From Hyphomicrobiaceae bacterium (lineage in GTDB: Bacteria > Pseudomonadota > Alphaproteobacteria > Rhizobiales > Devosiaceae), in assembly GCA_020638095.1 (NCBI GenBank), contig JACKJF010000003.1:186001-250000 (forward strand): a DNA stretch of 64,000 nt, in the 5' to 3' direction. The notes under the pieces were generated by a model. That model was not told where the DNA came from. It did no database searches and saw only the letters and a list, made by a program, of their open reading frames with translations. Each line of letters starts with the position of its first letter. The first letter of the stretch is position 1. Position numbers and translations under genes: made by a program. Below, one piece after another: positions 16,581 to 23,967 of this stretch.

Positions 16581-16604
16581 GGCCGCCCTATTGGGCGGCC
16601 TTTT
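16581..16604. terminator. Rho-independent terminator, GC stem plus T-run
   Basis: GGCCGCCC and GGGCGGCC pair over TATT and are followed by TTTT on the + strand; AAAA precedes the stem, giving T's on the other strand. It overlaps the last codons of the antirestriction gene and can serve both that gene and the secreted-protein gene converging on it. Confidence 0.75.
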
Positions 16605-17484
16605 GCTTTTTCAGCCAGTTGACGGCCTCGGCGGCTCGGGCGGCAGCAGTGAAGATAGCGCGGTTATCCTCCTTCAACAGCTGCATCCAGTTGGACAGAT
16701 AGCTGGCATGGTCGGGCCGAACGTCCTGCGTGATCTGCAGCTCCGCGCACAGGAATGCTGCGCTAATCTCTGCGACCAGCTCCTCGGCGACATAGGCCTG
16801 ATCGCCAAAGCGTTTGCCCATCTCGCGACCCAGGCGATGTTGGGGACCGGTCCAGTGGATCAATTCATGCACCAGCACGGCATAGTAGGCTTCATCGCGG
16901 GTCATGGTTTGTGTGCCGGTGAACAGCCCTTCATCCGGCATTCGGATTTGATCGCTTGAAGGTTGATAACAGGCGCGATCGCCGCCGTGTACGATGCGGG
17001 CCCCGGTTGAACGGACAAAGCGATCAACATTCTCAAGGCGCGCAATGGGACCAAGCGGCTCGGGTGGTTCCGGCAGAGTGAAGCCTTCGACCTGATCGGC
17101 ATTGAACACGGCAGAGGCGCGGGCAACCCGACGCTTGCCGTTATCGTCGGCATCCTCTGCATCCGGTTTGCCCTCATACTCGCGGTAGAAAATGACGTGG
17201 GCTGCTTTCTCGCCCTTCCGGACCTGAGCACCGAGAGCGGCCCACTGCCGATAGGTGGCCCAGAGCGGTTGCCTGTAACCGCGGGATTCAGCGGCGACCC
17301 AAAGGCTGATGACATTGATGCCCTGATAATTACTGCCCGTGTCAGCATTGACCGGCAGATGCAGGCCTCCGCCACCGCGCCGCCATGGCATAGTCATCTG
17401 GCCAGGTCCGGCTTCAATGGCCGCAACAAGTTGGTTGGTTATATCCGCATGCATATCCCTTCGGGATGATGGGTAAGTGGTCAT
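16588..17484 (-). CDS. ArdC-like antirestriction protein (ssDNA-binding domain plus zincin metallopeptidase)
   Basis: A 298-residue protein of the DUF1738/ArdC family. The N-terminal half has the ssDNA-binding pattern (PWRRGG...LPVNADTGSNYQGINVISLW, then YRQWAALGAQVRKGEKAAHVIFYRE). The C-terminal half has the zincin motif HELIHWTGPQHR, with the downstream glutamate in YVAEELVAEISAAFL. Family members are reported to bind single-stranded DNA during conjugative entry and to counter host restriction. ATG at 17484 was chosen for the GAGG site just upstream; two ATGs further up lack a site. It is useful cargo for an element entering hosts with restriction systems. Its 5' side abuts noncoding segment A. 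Confidence 0.85.
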   Translation of the reverse strand: MTTYPSSRRDMHADITNQLVAAIEAGPGQMTMPWRRGGGGLHLPVNADTGSNYQGINVISLWVAAESRGYRQPLWATYRQWAALGAQVRKGEKAAHVIFYREYEGKPDAEDADDNGKRRVARASAVFNADQVEGFTLPEPPEPLGPIARLENVDRFVRSTGARIVHGGDRACYQPSSDQIRMPDEGLFTGTQTMTRDEAYYAVLVHELIHWTGPQHRLGREMGKRFGDQAYVAEELVAEISAAFLCAELQITQDVRPDHASYLSNWMQLLKEDNRAIFTAAARAAEAVNWLKKQKAAQ

Positions 17485-17529
17485 TATTTGCCTCATGGGT
17501 TTGGGTTTGAGCGCAGCGCAAAGCGCCGC

Positions 17530-17852
17530 CTGAAACCCTGCCCGTCGGCGAGACCGGGGGTGCAAGGATCAAGGGAGGGGGATCACCCGGCCTGCACGAC
17601 CTGAGCGAAGCGATGGAAGGAAGGTCGGGGAAACCCTTTATCCGCGCCGGGGGCGGAGCCCTAAGTTACCGCGAGGGATGGAAGCCGAATGGCGGAGACA
17701 AGCGAAAGCGCAGGTTCCGTTCACAACAGCCCGGTCCCGCAGAAAGCGGGATGCGGCGTGGGTAGCGCAGGGTCAGAGACTCCTGCGATCTAGCAGTTCA
17801 GGACTCGCAAAATCAAAGAGCGCCGCCTCAAGGCTGGCGGCGTTCTTTCTTG
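17530..17852 (+). ncRNA. Candidate structured RNA A (shared motifs I and II, own terminator)
   Basis: No gene is seen in 17485-17923. Motif I (17556-17595) can fold as GGGT/ACCC around GATC/GATC. Motif II is the stem TCCGC (17641-17645)/GCGGA (17653-17657) with a 7-base loop. Further stems: TCCCGC/GCGGGA (17735-17751) and CGCAGG/CCTGCG (17766-17787). A textbook terminator ends the segment at about 17850 on the + strand, pointing to an independent transcript. Segment B near 20.5 kb has motifs I and II in the same order; fragment C at 23.9 kb keeps motif II. Whether it is a trans-acting RNA, a leader or a structured recombination site is unknown. No Rfam class is claimed. Confidence 0.5.
17815..17850 (+). 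terminator. Strong Rho-independent terminator of candidate RNA A
   Basis: AAAGAGCGCCGCC pairs with GGCGGCGTTCTTT (13 positions, one G-U) around an 8-base loop. The A-rich 5' side and T-rich 3' side are typical of a terminator for + strand transcription. No + strand protein gene ends just upstream, so it most likely ends a noncoding transcript. Confidence 0.75.
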
Positions 17853-17923
17853 AACGGGCAAACGTTTTCGTCTTTTGACGACTCGCGCAAACTAGGATCG
17901 ATACTAGATGGGGCGAGGTAACG

Positions 17924-18808
17924 ATGGGATTGCAGCGATGGTGGAAGAACAAGCGGGAGCACTGGCGGTTCCGGTATCTGCCGCCCATGGTGGACGCCTT
18001 GATCGGCCTCACAACTTACACAGCACGAAAGAGCATCGACGAGACGCCGCTCCGCATTCTGGTTGATAGCAATGTGTTGGGAAACGCCGTGACTCACGAA
18101 ACGGCGTGGGTCTCAACGGGCCCCGGAAAATGGGGTGATATTGAGATTGAGACCGGGTATTCAGCGCGCATTCCGGTGCACCCCGAAGACAGCCAGTCGC
18201 GAGAATACGTGAATGCTTCATATCTACCAGGCGTCGCACGCCTTGCGCACGACGGATATCTGGAGCTGCTCACATCCGCCGAGCTGCAGGACGAAATTTT
18301 CCGCCAACCGGCGGGACGTTTCGGGGGGTACGGTTCGTTCGACTACTCCATATTAAGGAGCACGAAGTTCGAGAGTGTGGACGGGGTTGTGTTTCCCACG
18401 CTCGGACCATCCTCTTTGAATCTACCCTCGGCCAAGGAGCAGCAGCTTGAGCGCATTCGGAACAAGGCTGACGGCCTGTACCTGGACCTGGTGAAGGTCC
18501 TCGGCACGAAAAGCAGTCTCGATGCATGGCACATACGAACCGCCGAGAAGCATGGGCTGTTCTGTTTTCTGACGATGGATTTCAAGCTCTGCCGAAAGGT
18601 TCGGGAGAGCCAGGATCGAGAGCCGATCAAGTCACTTAAGACCAAAGTGATGTCGCCGCAGGAGTTAGGCGAATTTCTTGGTTTGCGACCGATCCCACTA
18701 AATCTACTGAGCTATCATGGCGCCAGCTGGTTCGTTCGGCCCGATTTACACATGCCTGGGGGAAAACGGCGTCCTCTACGTGAATATCGACGCGATAGTG
18801 AAACCTGA
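17924..18808 (+). CDS. PIN-domain-like nuclease (putative defence or toxin protein)
   Basis: A 294-residue protein with a PIN pattern: RILVDSNVL supplies the first acidic residue and Asn, SLDAWHIRTAEKHGL resembles the conserved Asp-Ala-x-His-x-x-Ala helix, and FCFLTMDFKL corresponds to the late strand with an acidic residue. The ~45 N-terminal residues (MGLQRWWKNKREHW...) are basic. PIN proteins are metal-dependent RNases; the family includes toxins and defence effectors. It is longer than typical VapC toxins, and no small antitoxin gene is seen beside it. It starts just after candidate RNA A and converges on the Kiwa-like pair, from which it may be independent. GAGG lies six bases before the ATG. 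Confidence 0.65.
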   Translation: MGLQRWWKNKREHWRFRYLPPMVDALIGLTTYTARKSIDETPLRILVDSNVLGNAVTHETAWVSTGPGKWGDIEIETGYSARIPVHPEDSQSREYVNASYLPGVARLAHDGYLELLTSAELQDEIFRQPAGRFGGYGSFDYSILRSTKFESVDGVVFPTLGPSSLNLPSAKEQQLERIRNKADGLYLDLVKVLGTKSSLDAWHIRTAEKHGLFCFLTMDFKLCRKVRESQDREPIKSLKTKVMSPQELGEFLGLRPIPLNLLSYHGASWFVRPDLHMPGGKRRPLREYRRDSET

Positions 18809-18828
18809 AAACAGGTCTCGGAGATGCG

Positions 18829-19755
18829 TCACACGTTGACGGGCGTCGTGTCCTGGACATCATAGACCATGCCGGAGAACCCAGATTTCAGTCGATGGTC
18901 CAGCAGCGCCTTCATAATCTGCTGGCACGTCTCGGGGGTGGCGATGATCTTTCCATCACCATCGAAGGCGATCGCAAACCCATACTCCCCCTGATTATCG
19001 CGGAGGTGTTGCATGAAGTCCGGATCACGGTAGTGCCCCTTCATGCGAATGGCGCAAGCGCGTCGAAGCTGGATTTTGTTGTCGCCCACATACGCCACGA
19101 TCGGCGCGATATCGACGAAAGCGTCAAGGAAGTCCTGTTCGGCCTGGAGCGTCGCAAAATCTTCTCGCTGCGCCGCCTTGTGGCGCAGGACTGACTCAAA
19201 GGCGTTTTTGTCGAGGATCAGAACTTCGTCGCCGAGGATGATGAAGTCGAAGGTCCTGCTGAGTTCGAAGTGCGGTCTCTCGTCGATGGCAAGCTGATGG
19301 TCCTGGAAAAACACGTCACGCACCGAGTGCGCTTTTTTAGTTTTCCAGCCTGGCTCTGTCTTGCTGACCGCATAAGTGATTTGATCGCCGACCGTAAACT
19401 TTGCCACGTAGGATTTGGAATTCAGGAGGTGCTTTACGTTTAAAACTTTCCGGGGCTGAGTTTCCTCTGCAACCTCGGCCAGCAGCCGGTTTGCGTACGT
19501 CTCGTCGGCGGGGACAGTCAGGCCGCTGGCTTCGTTGTTTTGCGCCAAAAGCGTGTAGTCGAGCACCTCCTCAATGCGGGCCAGATCCGATGCAATCGTC
19601 TCTCTTAGAGCGTTGTCCACGTCATCATCAGTCTCAACCCAACGACATGAGTAGTCAGGCGCACCTGCGGCTGGACCGGTGGGGCCCTTCACGGTCCAGA
19701 GTGTTACCTGCGCATTGGCCAGATAAAGGGCTCTTAATTCTTCAAGTATTGGCAT
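18829..19755 (-). CDS. kwaB: KwaB-like protein (DUF4868), Kiwa anti-phage system
   Basis: A 308-residue soluble protein matching DUF4868/KwaB in length and features: an N-terminal region with VTLWTVKG, a basic-aromatic VAKFTVGDQITYAV, then FDFIILGDEVLILDKNAFESVL, which is typical of DUF4868, and a KIQLRRACAIRMKGHYRDPDF segment. KwaB is described as the DNA-binding cytosolic partner of the membrane protein KwaA in Kiwa, which interferes with incoming phage DNA. The ATG overlaps the stop of the upstream membrane-protein gene as TGATG, so the pair is co-translated. The gene pair, sizes and order agree with Kiwa; assignment is from motif reading. Confidence 0.75.
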   Translation of the reverse strand: MPILEELRALYLANAQVTLWTVKGPTGPAAGAPDYSCRWVETDDDVDNALRETIASDLARIEEVLDYTLLAQNNEASGLTVPADETYANRLLAEVAEETQPRKVLNVKHLLNSKSYVAKFTVGDQITYAVSKTEPGWKTKKAHSVRDVFFQDHQLAIDERPHFELSRTFDFIILGDEVLILDKNAFESVLRHKAAQREDFATLQAEQDFLDAFVDIAPIVAYVGDNKIQLRRACAIRMKGHYRDPDFMQHLRDNQGEYGFAIAFDGDGKIIATPETCQQIMKALLDHRLKSGFSGMVYDVQDTTPVNV

Positions 19756-20357
19756 CAGTCGCCTCCATCGTTGGAGCCGGACTTAATTACCATCACATCC
19801 TGAACTACAGCCTGGTTGTACCGCTTGCCCGGCTCGAGCGGCACCTTGGAAAGGACGCGACCGAAGTGCTCGCCCTCAGCTCCCGGGAACGAGTACCTGA
19901 CTTCATAAAGCCGCCAGCCAAACACGATCAGCAGCGGATTCATAACTAGCTGGCCGGAGCGATACAGGATCAGGAACATCCACCCGAGGAAGATAAGCAG
20001 GCCAATGAATTTCCCGGTATCCTGATAGTTCAGGCTCATGAATGACACGACGTAGGGCAACGTGTAGCTCATGAGTTCTGCCGGGATGTATTTCGCTTCC
20101 TTGATATCCGCAGGCATTTTGGGCCGCACGGTCGCCAAAACGCCGAGAGACAGCAGAAAGCAAACCAGGCACACACCGAATATCACCAGTGGAAACAGGC
20201 CGTTTTGTAGCGGAATCGCGCAGTCTGCGTCGGTGAATGGCCAACAAATGGGAGCAAGAAAGAGATCGTACCTATAGTCCTGAGCAAGCAAGATCAGGCT
20301 CAGTGGGAAATAAGAGCCAACAAAAACAACTATGGATGCGAACAAAGTAAACTGCAT
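19755..20357 (-). CDS. kwaA: KwaA-like membrane protein, Kiwa anti-phage system
   Basis: A 200-residue protein with four hydrophobic segments (FASIVVFVGSYFPLSLILLA; PLVIFGVCLVCFLLSLGVLA; a YTLPYVVSFMSL region; IGLLIFLGWMFLILY) and a ~55-residue hydrophilic C-terminal tail, as expected for the four-helix KwaA of Kiwa. ATG at 20357 was chosen because an AGGG/AAGGA region precedes it and the first membrane helix begins at once; ATG at 20384 is possible. Its last base is the first base of the KwaB-like gene. The 5' side faces noncoding segment B and the divergent EcoRII-type system. A KwaA assignment depends largely on the KwaB neighbour. Confidence 0.7.
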   Translation of the reverse strand: MQFTLFASIVVFVGSYFPLSLILLAQDYRYDLFLAPICWPFTDADCAIPLQNGLFPLVIFGVCLVCFLLSLGVLATVRPKMPADIKEAKYIPAELMSYTLPYVVSFMSLNYQDTGKFIGLLIFLGWMFLILYRSGQLVMNPLLIVFGWRLYEVRYSFPGAEGEHFGRVLSKVPLEPGKRYNQAVVQDVMVIKSGSNDGGD

Positions 20358-20439
20358 GTGCGCCCTATCCTTCCAAGACAACATGCTTCATTTTGTCTGC
20401 AAAGGCCAGAATTGTGTTAGACAAGGGGGCAGGACCCTG

Positions 20440-20850
20440 AACCGCTGCCTAGCGGCGAGCAGCGGGGGTGCAAGGATCAAGGGAGGGGATCACCCGGCCT
20501 GCAAAAACCAAAGTTGCGGAAGGTCGAGGACGCCCTTTATCTGCACCGAGGGCAGAGTCCCAAGTCTGAAAGACGGAATATTGGCAGCCGCAGGAGCATC
20601 AGCATGGCGGTGCCCAAGGGCAGATGCGGGATCGACTGCAGCGCCGGGGCCGGAAGTGAAAACAGCCGCAGGAGCGACAGCATCGCGCTGCCTCAAGGCA
20701 GAGAAGTGGGACCGACTGTACCCGGTTAGGCGCTCCGCCCAAAGCTTGCGCCCAAACTGGAGGCGGCCGAAAGGGCAGGATATTCGGACATACCCGCCAG
20801 TCGAGAGGCACCTAGTTGGCTGCCTCGCGAGCAACAAACGCAATAATTTG
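20440..20850 (+). ncRNA. Candidate structured RNA B (shared motifs I and II)
   Basis: The ~590-base gap 20358-20949 has no convincing gene. Motif I (20464-20502) is nearly identical to that of segment A, differing by one G. Motif II here is TCTGC (20540-20544)/GCAGA (20552-20556); relative to TCCGC/GCGGA in A, a C-G pair became U-A with the 7-base loop length kept. Downstream, two diverged ~78-base units begin GCCGCAGGAGC (near 20586 and 20665), each followed by a GGCAG hairpin. Later hairpins are GAGGCA/TGCCTC (about 20804-20825) and AACAAA/TTTGTT. Strand is inferred from A, whose terminator faces right. It may be an RNA gene or the leader of the methyltransferase operon. Confidence 0.45.
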
Positions 20851-20949
20851 TTAACCCACTGCTTTCCATAGAGTTTCCCTGTTTGTTCCTCTCTTGTTCT
20901 TCCCCAACGAATCTGCCAAGATGTCAAAATTATTCCCAGGGGGTGCAGA

Positions 20950-22182
20950 ATGAGCGAGTTTTCCGAACTGAGGCAGCAAGCCGGATTGAGCATCAAGGAA
21001 GCTGCTGAGAAGCTCGGTTATGCCAGTAGACAGGTGTACCGCTGGGACAAGGGTGAAGCAAAGCCACGCAAGGCCGTGCTTGAGACGCTGAAGAGTTTGC
21101 GATCCATAAGGGGTGGATCGAACCACGAACCGGATTTCACCTTTATCGACCTGTTCGCCGGAATTGGGGGCCTCCGTCGAGGCTTCGAGGAAATCGGTGG
21201 CAAGTGTGTTTTCACAAGCGAGTGGGACAAATACAGCCAGGAAACCTACCGCGCCAATTTCCCGGACGACGATCACGAGATTTCGGGCGACATCACGAAG
21301 ATCGACGAGAAGGACATCCCCGCTCACGATGTTCTGCTTGCGGGCTTTCCTTGCCAGCCATTTTCCATCGCCGGTGTGTCAAAGAAGAATGCGCTCAATC
21401 GCCCGCACGGCTTCGCATGCGAAGCCCAGGGGACGCTGTTCTTCGACGTTGCCCGCATAATCAAACACCATCGACCCAGGGCATTTTTGCTCGAGAACGT
21501 CAAAAACCTGGTCAATCATGATCGCGGACAGACTTTCCGCGTTATCAGGGAGGTGCTGGCACAAGAGCTCGGCTATCATATCGAGTACCGGGTGATCGAC
21601 GCCAAGTCGTGGCTGCCCCAGCATCGGGAGCGCATCTTCATTGTCGGTTTCCGCGAGGATGTCGGTTTCAGCTTTGATGATCTGAAAATACCGAACCCGC
21701 TCAAGGGTCCGACTCTTGAGTCCATTCTTCATCCCGAGGACGGCTCCGAGGCACCCGAAAAACCGTTCACCGACGGGAACATCGGTCGCGTTTCTGCGAA
21801 GTACACGCTTTCCAACCATTTGTGGAACTATCTCCAGGACTATGCGGAGCGTCATCGTGCCAAAGGCAACGGTTTCGGCTTTGGGCTTTTCGGGCCGGAC
21901 GGTGTGGCCCGCACCCTGTCTGCCCGCTACTACAAGGATGGCTCCGAGATACTGATCCGCCAGAAGGGAAAGGCACCGCGCCGCCTGACACCACGGGAAT
22001 GTGCTCGGCTGATGGGTTTTGACGAGGGCCGGGAAAGCAATTTCGTTATCCCTGTCTCCGATACGCAGGCCTACAAGCAGTTCGGGAATTCCGTTGCTGT
22101 TCCGGCTGTTCGGGCTGTTGCCGGACATATGAAGCGTTTCATTCTCGAGACTGCGGAAGCGGATATGAAACGGAGTGCGTGA
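20950..22182 (+). CDS. DNA cytosine-5 methyltransferase of an EcoRII-type system (Dcm-like), with HTH
   Basis: A 410-residue C5-methyltransferase. The N-terminus (residues ~3-50: LRQQAGLSIKEAAEKLGYASRQVYRWDKGEAKPR) is a helix-turn-helix, as in Dcm/M.EcoRII enzymes that can repress their own promoter. Catalytic motifs follow in order: I DLFAGIGGLRRGF, IV GFPCQPFSIAG with the catalytic Cys, VI LLENVKNL, VIII QHRERIF and X QFGNSVAVP. Together with the adjacent EcoRII-type nuclease it should protect CCWGG-like sites by methylating the inner cytosine; the exact site is inferred. The vsr gene overlaps its stop by 4 bases. A purine-rich GGGGGTGCAG precedes the ATG. The gene follows noncoding segment B. 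Confidence 0.9.
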   Translation: MSEFSELRQQAGLSIKEAAEKLGYASRQVYRWDKGEAKPRKAVLETLKSLRSIRGGSNHEPDFTFIDLFAGIGGLRRGFEEIGGKCVFTSEWDKYSQETYRANFPDDDHEISGDITKIDEKDIPAHDVLLAGFPCQPFSIAGVSKKNALNRPHGFACEAQGTLFFDVARIIKHHRPRAFLLENVKNLVNHDRGQTFRVIREVLAQELGYHIEYRVIDAKSWLPQHRERIFIVGFREDVGFSFDDLKIPNPLKGPTLESILHPEDGSEAPEKPFTDGNIGRVSAKYTLSNHLWNYLQDYAERHRAKGNGFGFGLFGPDGVARTLSARYYKDGSEILIRQKGKAPRRLTPRECARLMGFDEGRESNFVIPVSDTQAYKQFGNSVAVPAVRAVAGHMKRFILETAEADMKRSA

Positions 22183-22637
22183 TTGTGGACATCGTGGACG
22201 CACAAACACGCAGTCGCATGATGGCCGGAATATCCGGGAAGGACACCAGACCCGAACTTCAGATCAGGGGTGCGCTACATGCGCTTGGCTACCGGTTCAG
22301 GCTGCATCGCAAGGACTTGCCAGGTCGGCCGGATATCGTGCTGCCTCGATTTCGCGCTGCCGTTTTCGTGAATGGTTGCTTCTGGCACGGGCATGATTGT
22401 CATTTGTTCCGCATGCCGTCCACGAGACGCGAATTCTGGAAGAAGAAGATCGAAGGCAATGTCGACCGGGACCACGCGCAGCATGCCGCGCTGATATCAG
22501 CATCGTGGAGAGTGCTCACGATCTGGGAGTGCGCTCTCAAGGGCAAGACACGCGTTGGGATTGAAACGGTGATGGCGGAGCTCATTTCGTGGCTTCAATC
22601 CGATCAACCTTCGCTGGAAATCAGGGGAGGCCGCTGA
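22179..22637 (+). CDS. vsr: Very short patch repair endonuclease Vsr
   Basis: A 152-residue protein matching Vsr throughout: RSRMMAGISGKDTRPELQIRGALHALGYRFRLH, then LPGRPDIVLPRFRAAVFVNGCFWHGHDCHLF, with the catalytic Asp in PDIVLP and the zinc/active-site Cys and His cluster in FVNGCFWHGHDCH. Vsr nicks 5' of the T in T:G mismatches made by deamination of 5-methylcytosine at Dcm-type sites, so it belongs with a CCWGG-type methyltransferase. The GTG start overlaps the methyltransferase stop by 4 bases (GTGA); a second in-frame GTG lies six bases later. Its stop overlaps the next ATG as TGATG. Placement between methylase and nuclease in one coupled operon is notable. Confidence 0.9.
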   Translation: MIVDIVDAQTRSRMMAGISGKDTRPELQIRGALHALGYRFRLHRKDLPGRPDIVLPRFRAAVFVNGCFWHGHDCHLFRMPSTRREFWKKKIEGNVDRDHAQHAALISASWRVLTIWECALKGKTRVGIETVMAELISWLQSDQPSLEIRGGR

Positions 22638-23878
22638 TGCCGCTGGCAGATGTCACAGACTGGATGGATGAATTCGGTCGTCCCGGAGCTGTATGGTACG
22701 CCAAGCGTCTTGCAGCCAATGACACACTTGCCACCAACGCACACCAAGCCGGGCCATACATCCCTAAGGAGTTTCTGTTCGAGATATTTCCGATACTTGA
22801 GCGCCCGGATGTCGAGAACCCGGATGTATGGTTCAACGTCTATGTCGACTCCCATCCCGATCACCAGTTTGTCCGCGCCGTCTGGTACAATAACAAGCTT
22901 AGAGGCGGAACGCGCAACGAAACGCGTTTGACGAATTTTGGCGGCGCCTCCTCTGCACTTCTGGACCCTGACAGCACTGGCGCACTTGCGGTTTTTGCAT
23001 TCATGTCCTCAGGCGACGAGGCTGGACGCGAGTGTCACGTTTGGGTCTGCGGCGGTGACGGAACAGAGGCCGATCTGTTCGAGGAACGGTTGGGTCCGGT
23101 CGAACCCAAGCAACCAGTTGTCTGGAAGCCAGGAGACCCCGCGCCAGCAACGGACCTGTTCAGTGCCCCCTCCGGGCCCGCGAGCTGCTGGCTGGACGCT
23201 GACGAAATTCCGGCAGCTTGGCTTGAGAAGTTTCCTACAGGGCTTGAGATCATCCTGAAGACAATCGAGCGCCGTCAACTTTCAGGATCAAGCGCCGATG
23301 TTCGCCTGCTCAAGCGCCGTGATTGTGAGTTCGAGATCTTCCGAAGTGTGGAACAGGCAACCTGGTTGCCCTTGATCCAACAAGGCTTCAATACGATCGA
23401 TGGATTTCTCGGGATGGCAAGTTCCATCCTGCAAAGCAGGAAAGCACGCTCGGGTCGTTCGCTGGAGTATCACGCGGTTGAGATTTTCAGGGAGGATGGC
23501 TTGCTTGAGGGTAGCCAGTTTTCTCATGGCCCGATGATCGAGAGCGGAAAGAGACCGGACTTCCTTTTTCCGGCAGTGTCAGCATACGAGAACCCGGATT
23601 ATCCGGCTGAACATCTGCGGATGTTGGCTGCAAAAACCACCTGCAAGGATCGCTGGCGTCAGATACTCAACGAGGCCAGCCGGGTGCCGAACAAGCACTT
23701 GCTGACCTTGCAGGAGGGCGTATCTGTCAATCAGTTCAACGAAATGACAGAGGCCGGTGTTTCGCTGGTCGTTCCGGCGGGACTGCACAAGTCATATCCG
23801 GAGCCGATTCGTCCGCATTTGATGACGCTCGAAGAGTTCATTGGTGATGTGAGGTTGCTGCCGACCGCCAATGGCTAG
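22637..23878 (+). CDS. EcoRII-type (type IIE) restriction endonuclease
   Basis: A 413-residue protein with the two-domain layout of EcoRII. Residues ~1-160 form the N-terminal effector domain (WYAKRLAANDTLATNAHQAGPYIPKEF...), which binds a second copy of the site. The C-terminal catalytic domain carries the hallmark block GKRPDFLFP, then MLAAKTTCKDRWRQIL, HLLTLQEGVSVNQFNEM and LVVPAGLHKSYP, a PD-(D/E)XK-like core. It cleaves CCWGG-type DNA not protected by the adjacent methylase and needs two sites. ATG at 22637 was chosen for the GGGGAGG site and the TGATG overlap with vsr; the frame is open to 22589. The gene is complete, so the system is probably active. Confidence 0.9.
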   Translation: MPLADVTDWMDEFGRPGAVWYAKRLAANDTLATNAHQAGPYIPKEFLFEIFPILERPDVENPDVWFNVYVDSHPDHQFVRAVWYNNKLRGGTRNETRLTNFGGASSALLDPDSTGALAVFAFMSSGDEAGRECHVWVCGGDGTEADLFEERLGPVEPKQPVVWKPGDPAPATDLFSAPSGPASCWLDADEIPAAWLEKFPTGLEIILKTIERRQLSGSSADVRLLKRRDCEFEIFRSVEQATWLPLIQQGFNTIDGFLGMASSILQSRKARSGRSLEYHAVEIFREDGLLEGSQFSHGPMIESGKRPDFLFPAVSAYENPDYPAEHLRMLAAKTTCKDRWRQILNEASRVPNKHLLTLQEGVSVNQFNEMTEAGVSLVVPAGLHKSYPEPIRPHLMTLEEFIGDVRLLPTANG

Positions 23879-23891
23879 CCGTTGGCTTGGG

Positions 23892-23949
23892 TATCCGCGC
23901 CGGGGGCGGAGACCTAAGCCCCGAAAGGGATGGAAGCAGAAGGGTGGAG
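23892..23949 (+). repeat. Fragment C: truncated copy of motif II of candidate RNAs A and B
   Basis: Between the convergent stops of the EcoRII-type nuclease and the zinc-hook ATPase lies a segment matching 17639-17697 at most positions: stem TCCGC (23894-23898)/GCGGA (23906-23910), loop GCCGGGG, then CCTAAG and GGGATGGAAGC. Motif I is absent. It marks a module boundary and suggests modules were joined at copies of this element. Confidence 0.7.
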
Positions 23950-23967
23950 GCCTTTGTTGGGCTGACT

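Noticed and set aside
20332..20996. Plus and minus ORFs of 168-179 aa across segment B
   Set aside because: Arg/Ser/Cys-rich translations of a GC-rich structured segment without RBS or family similarity.
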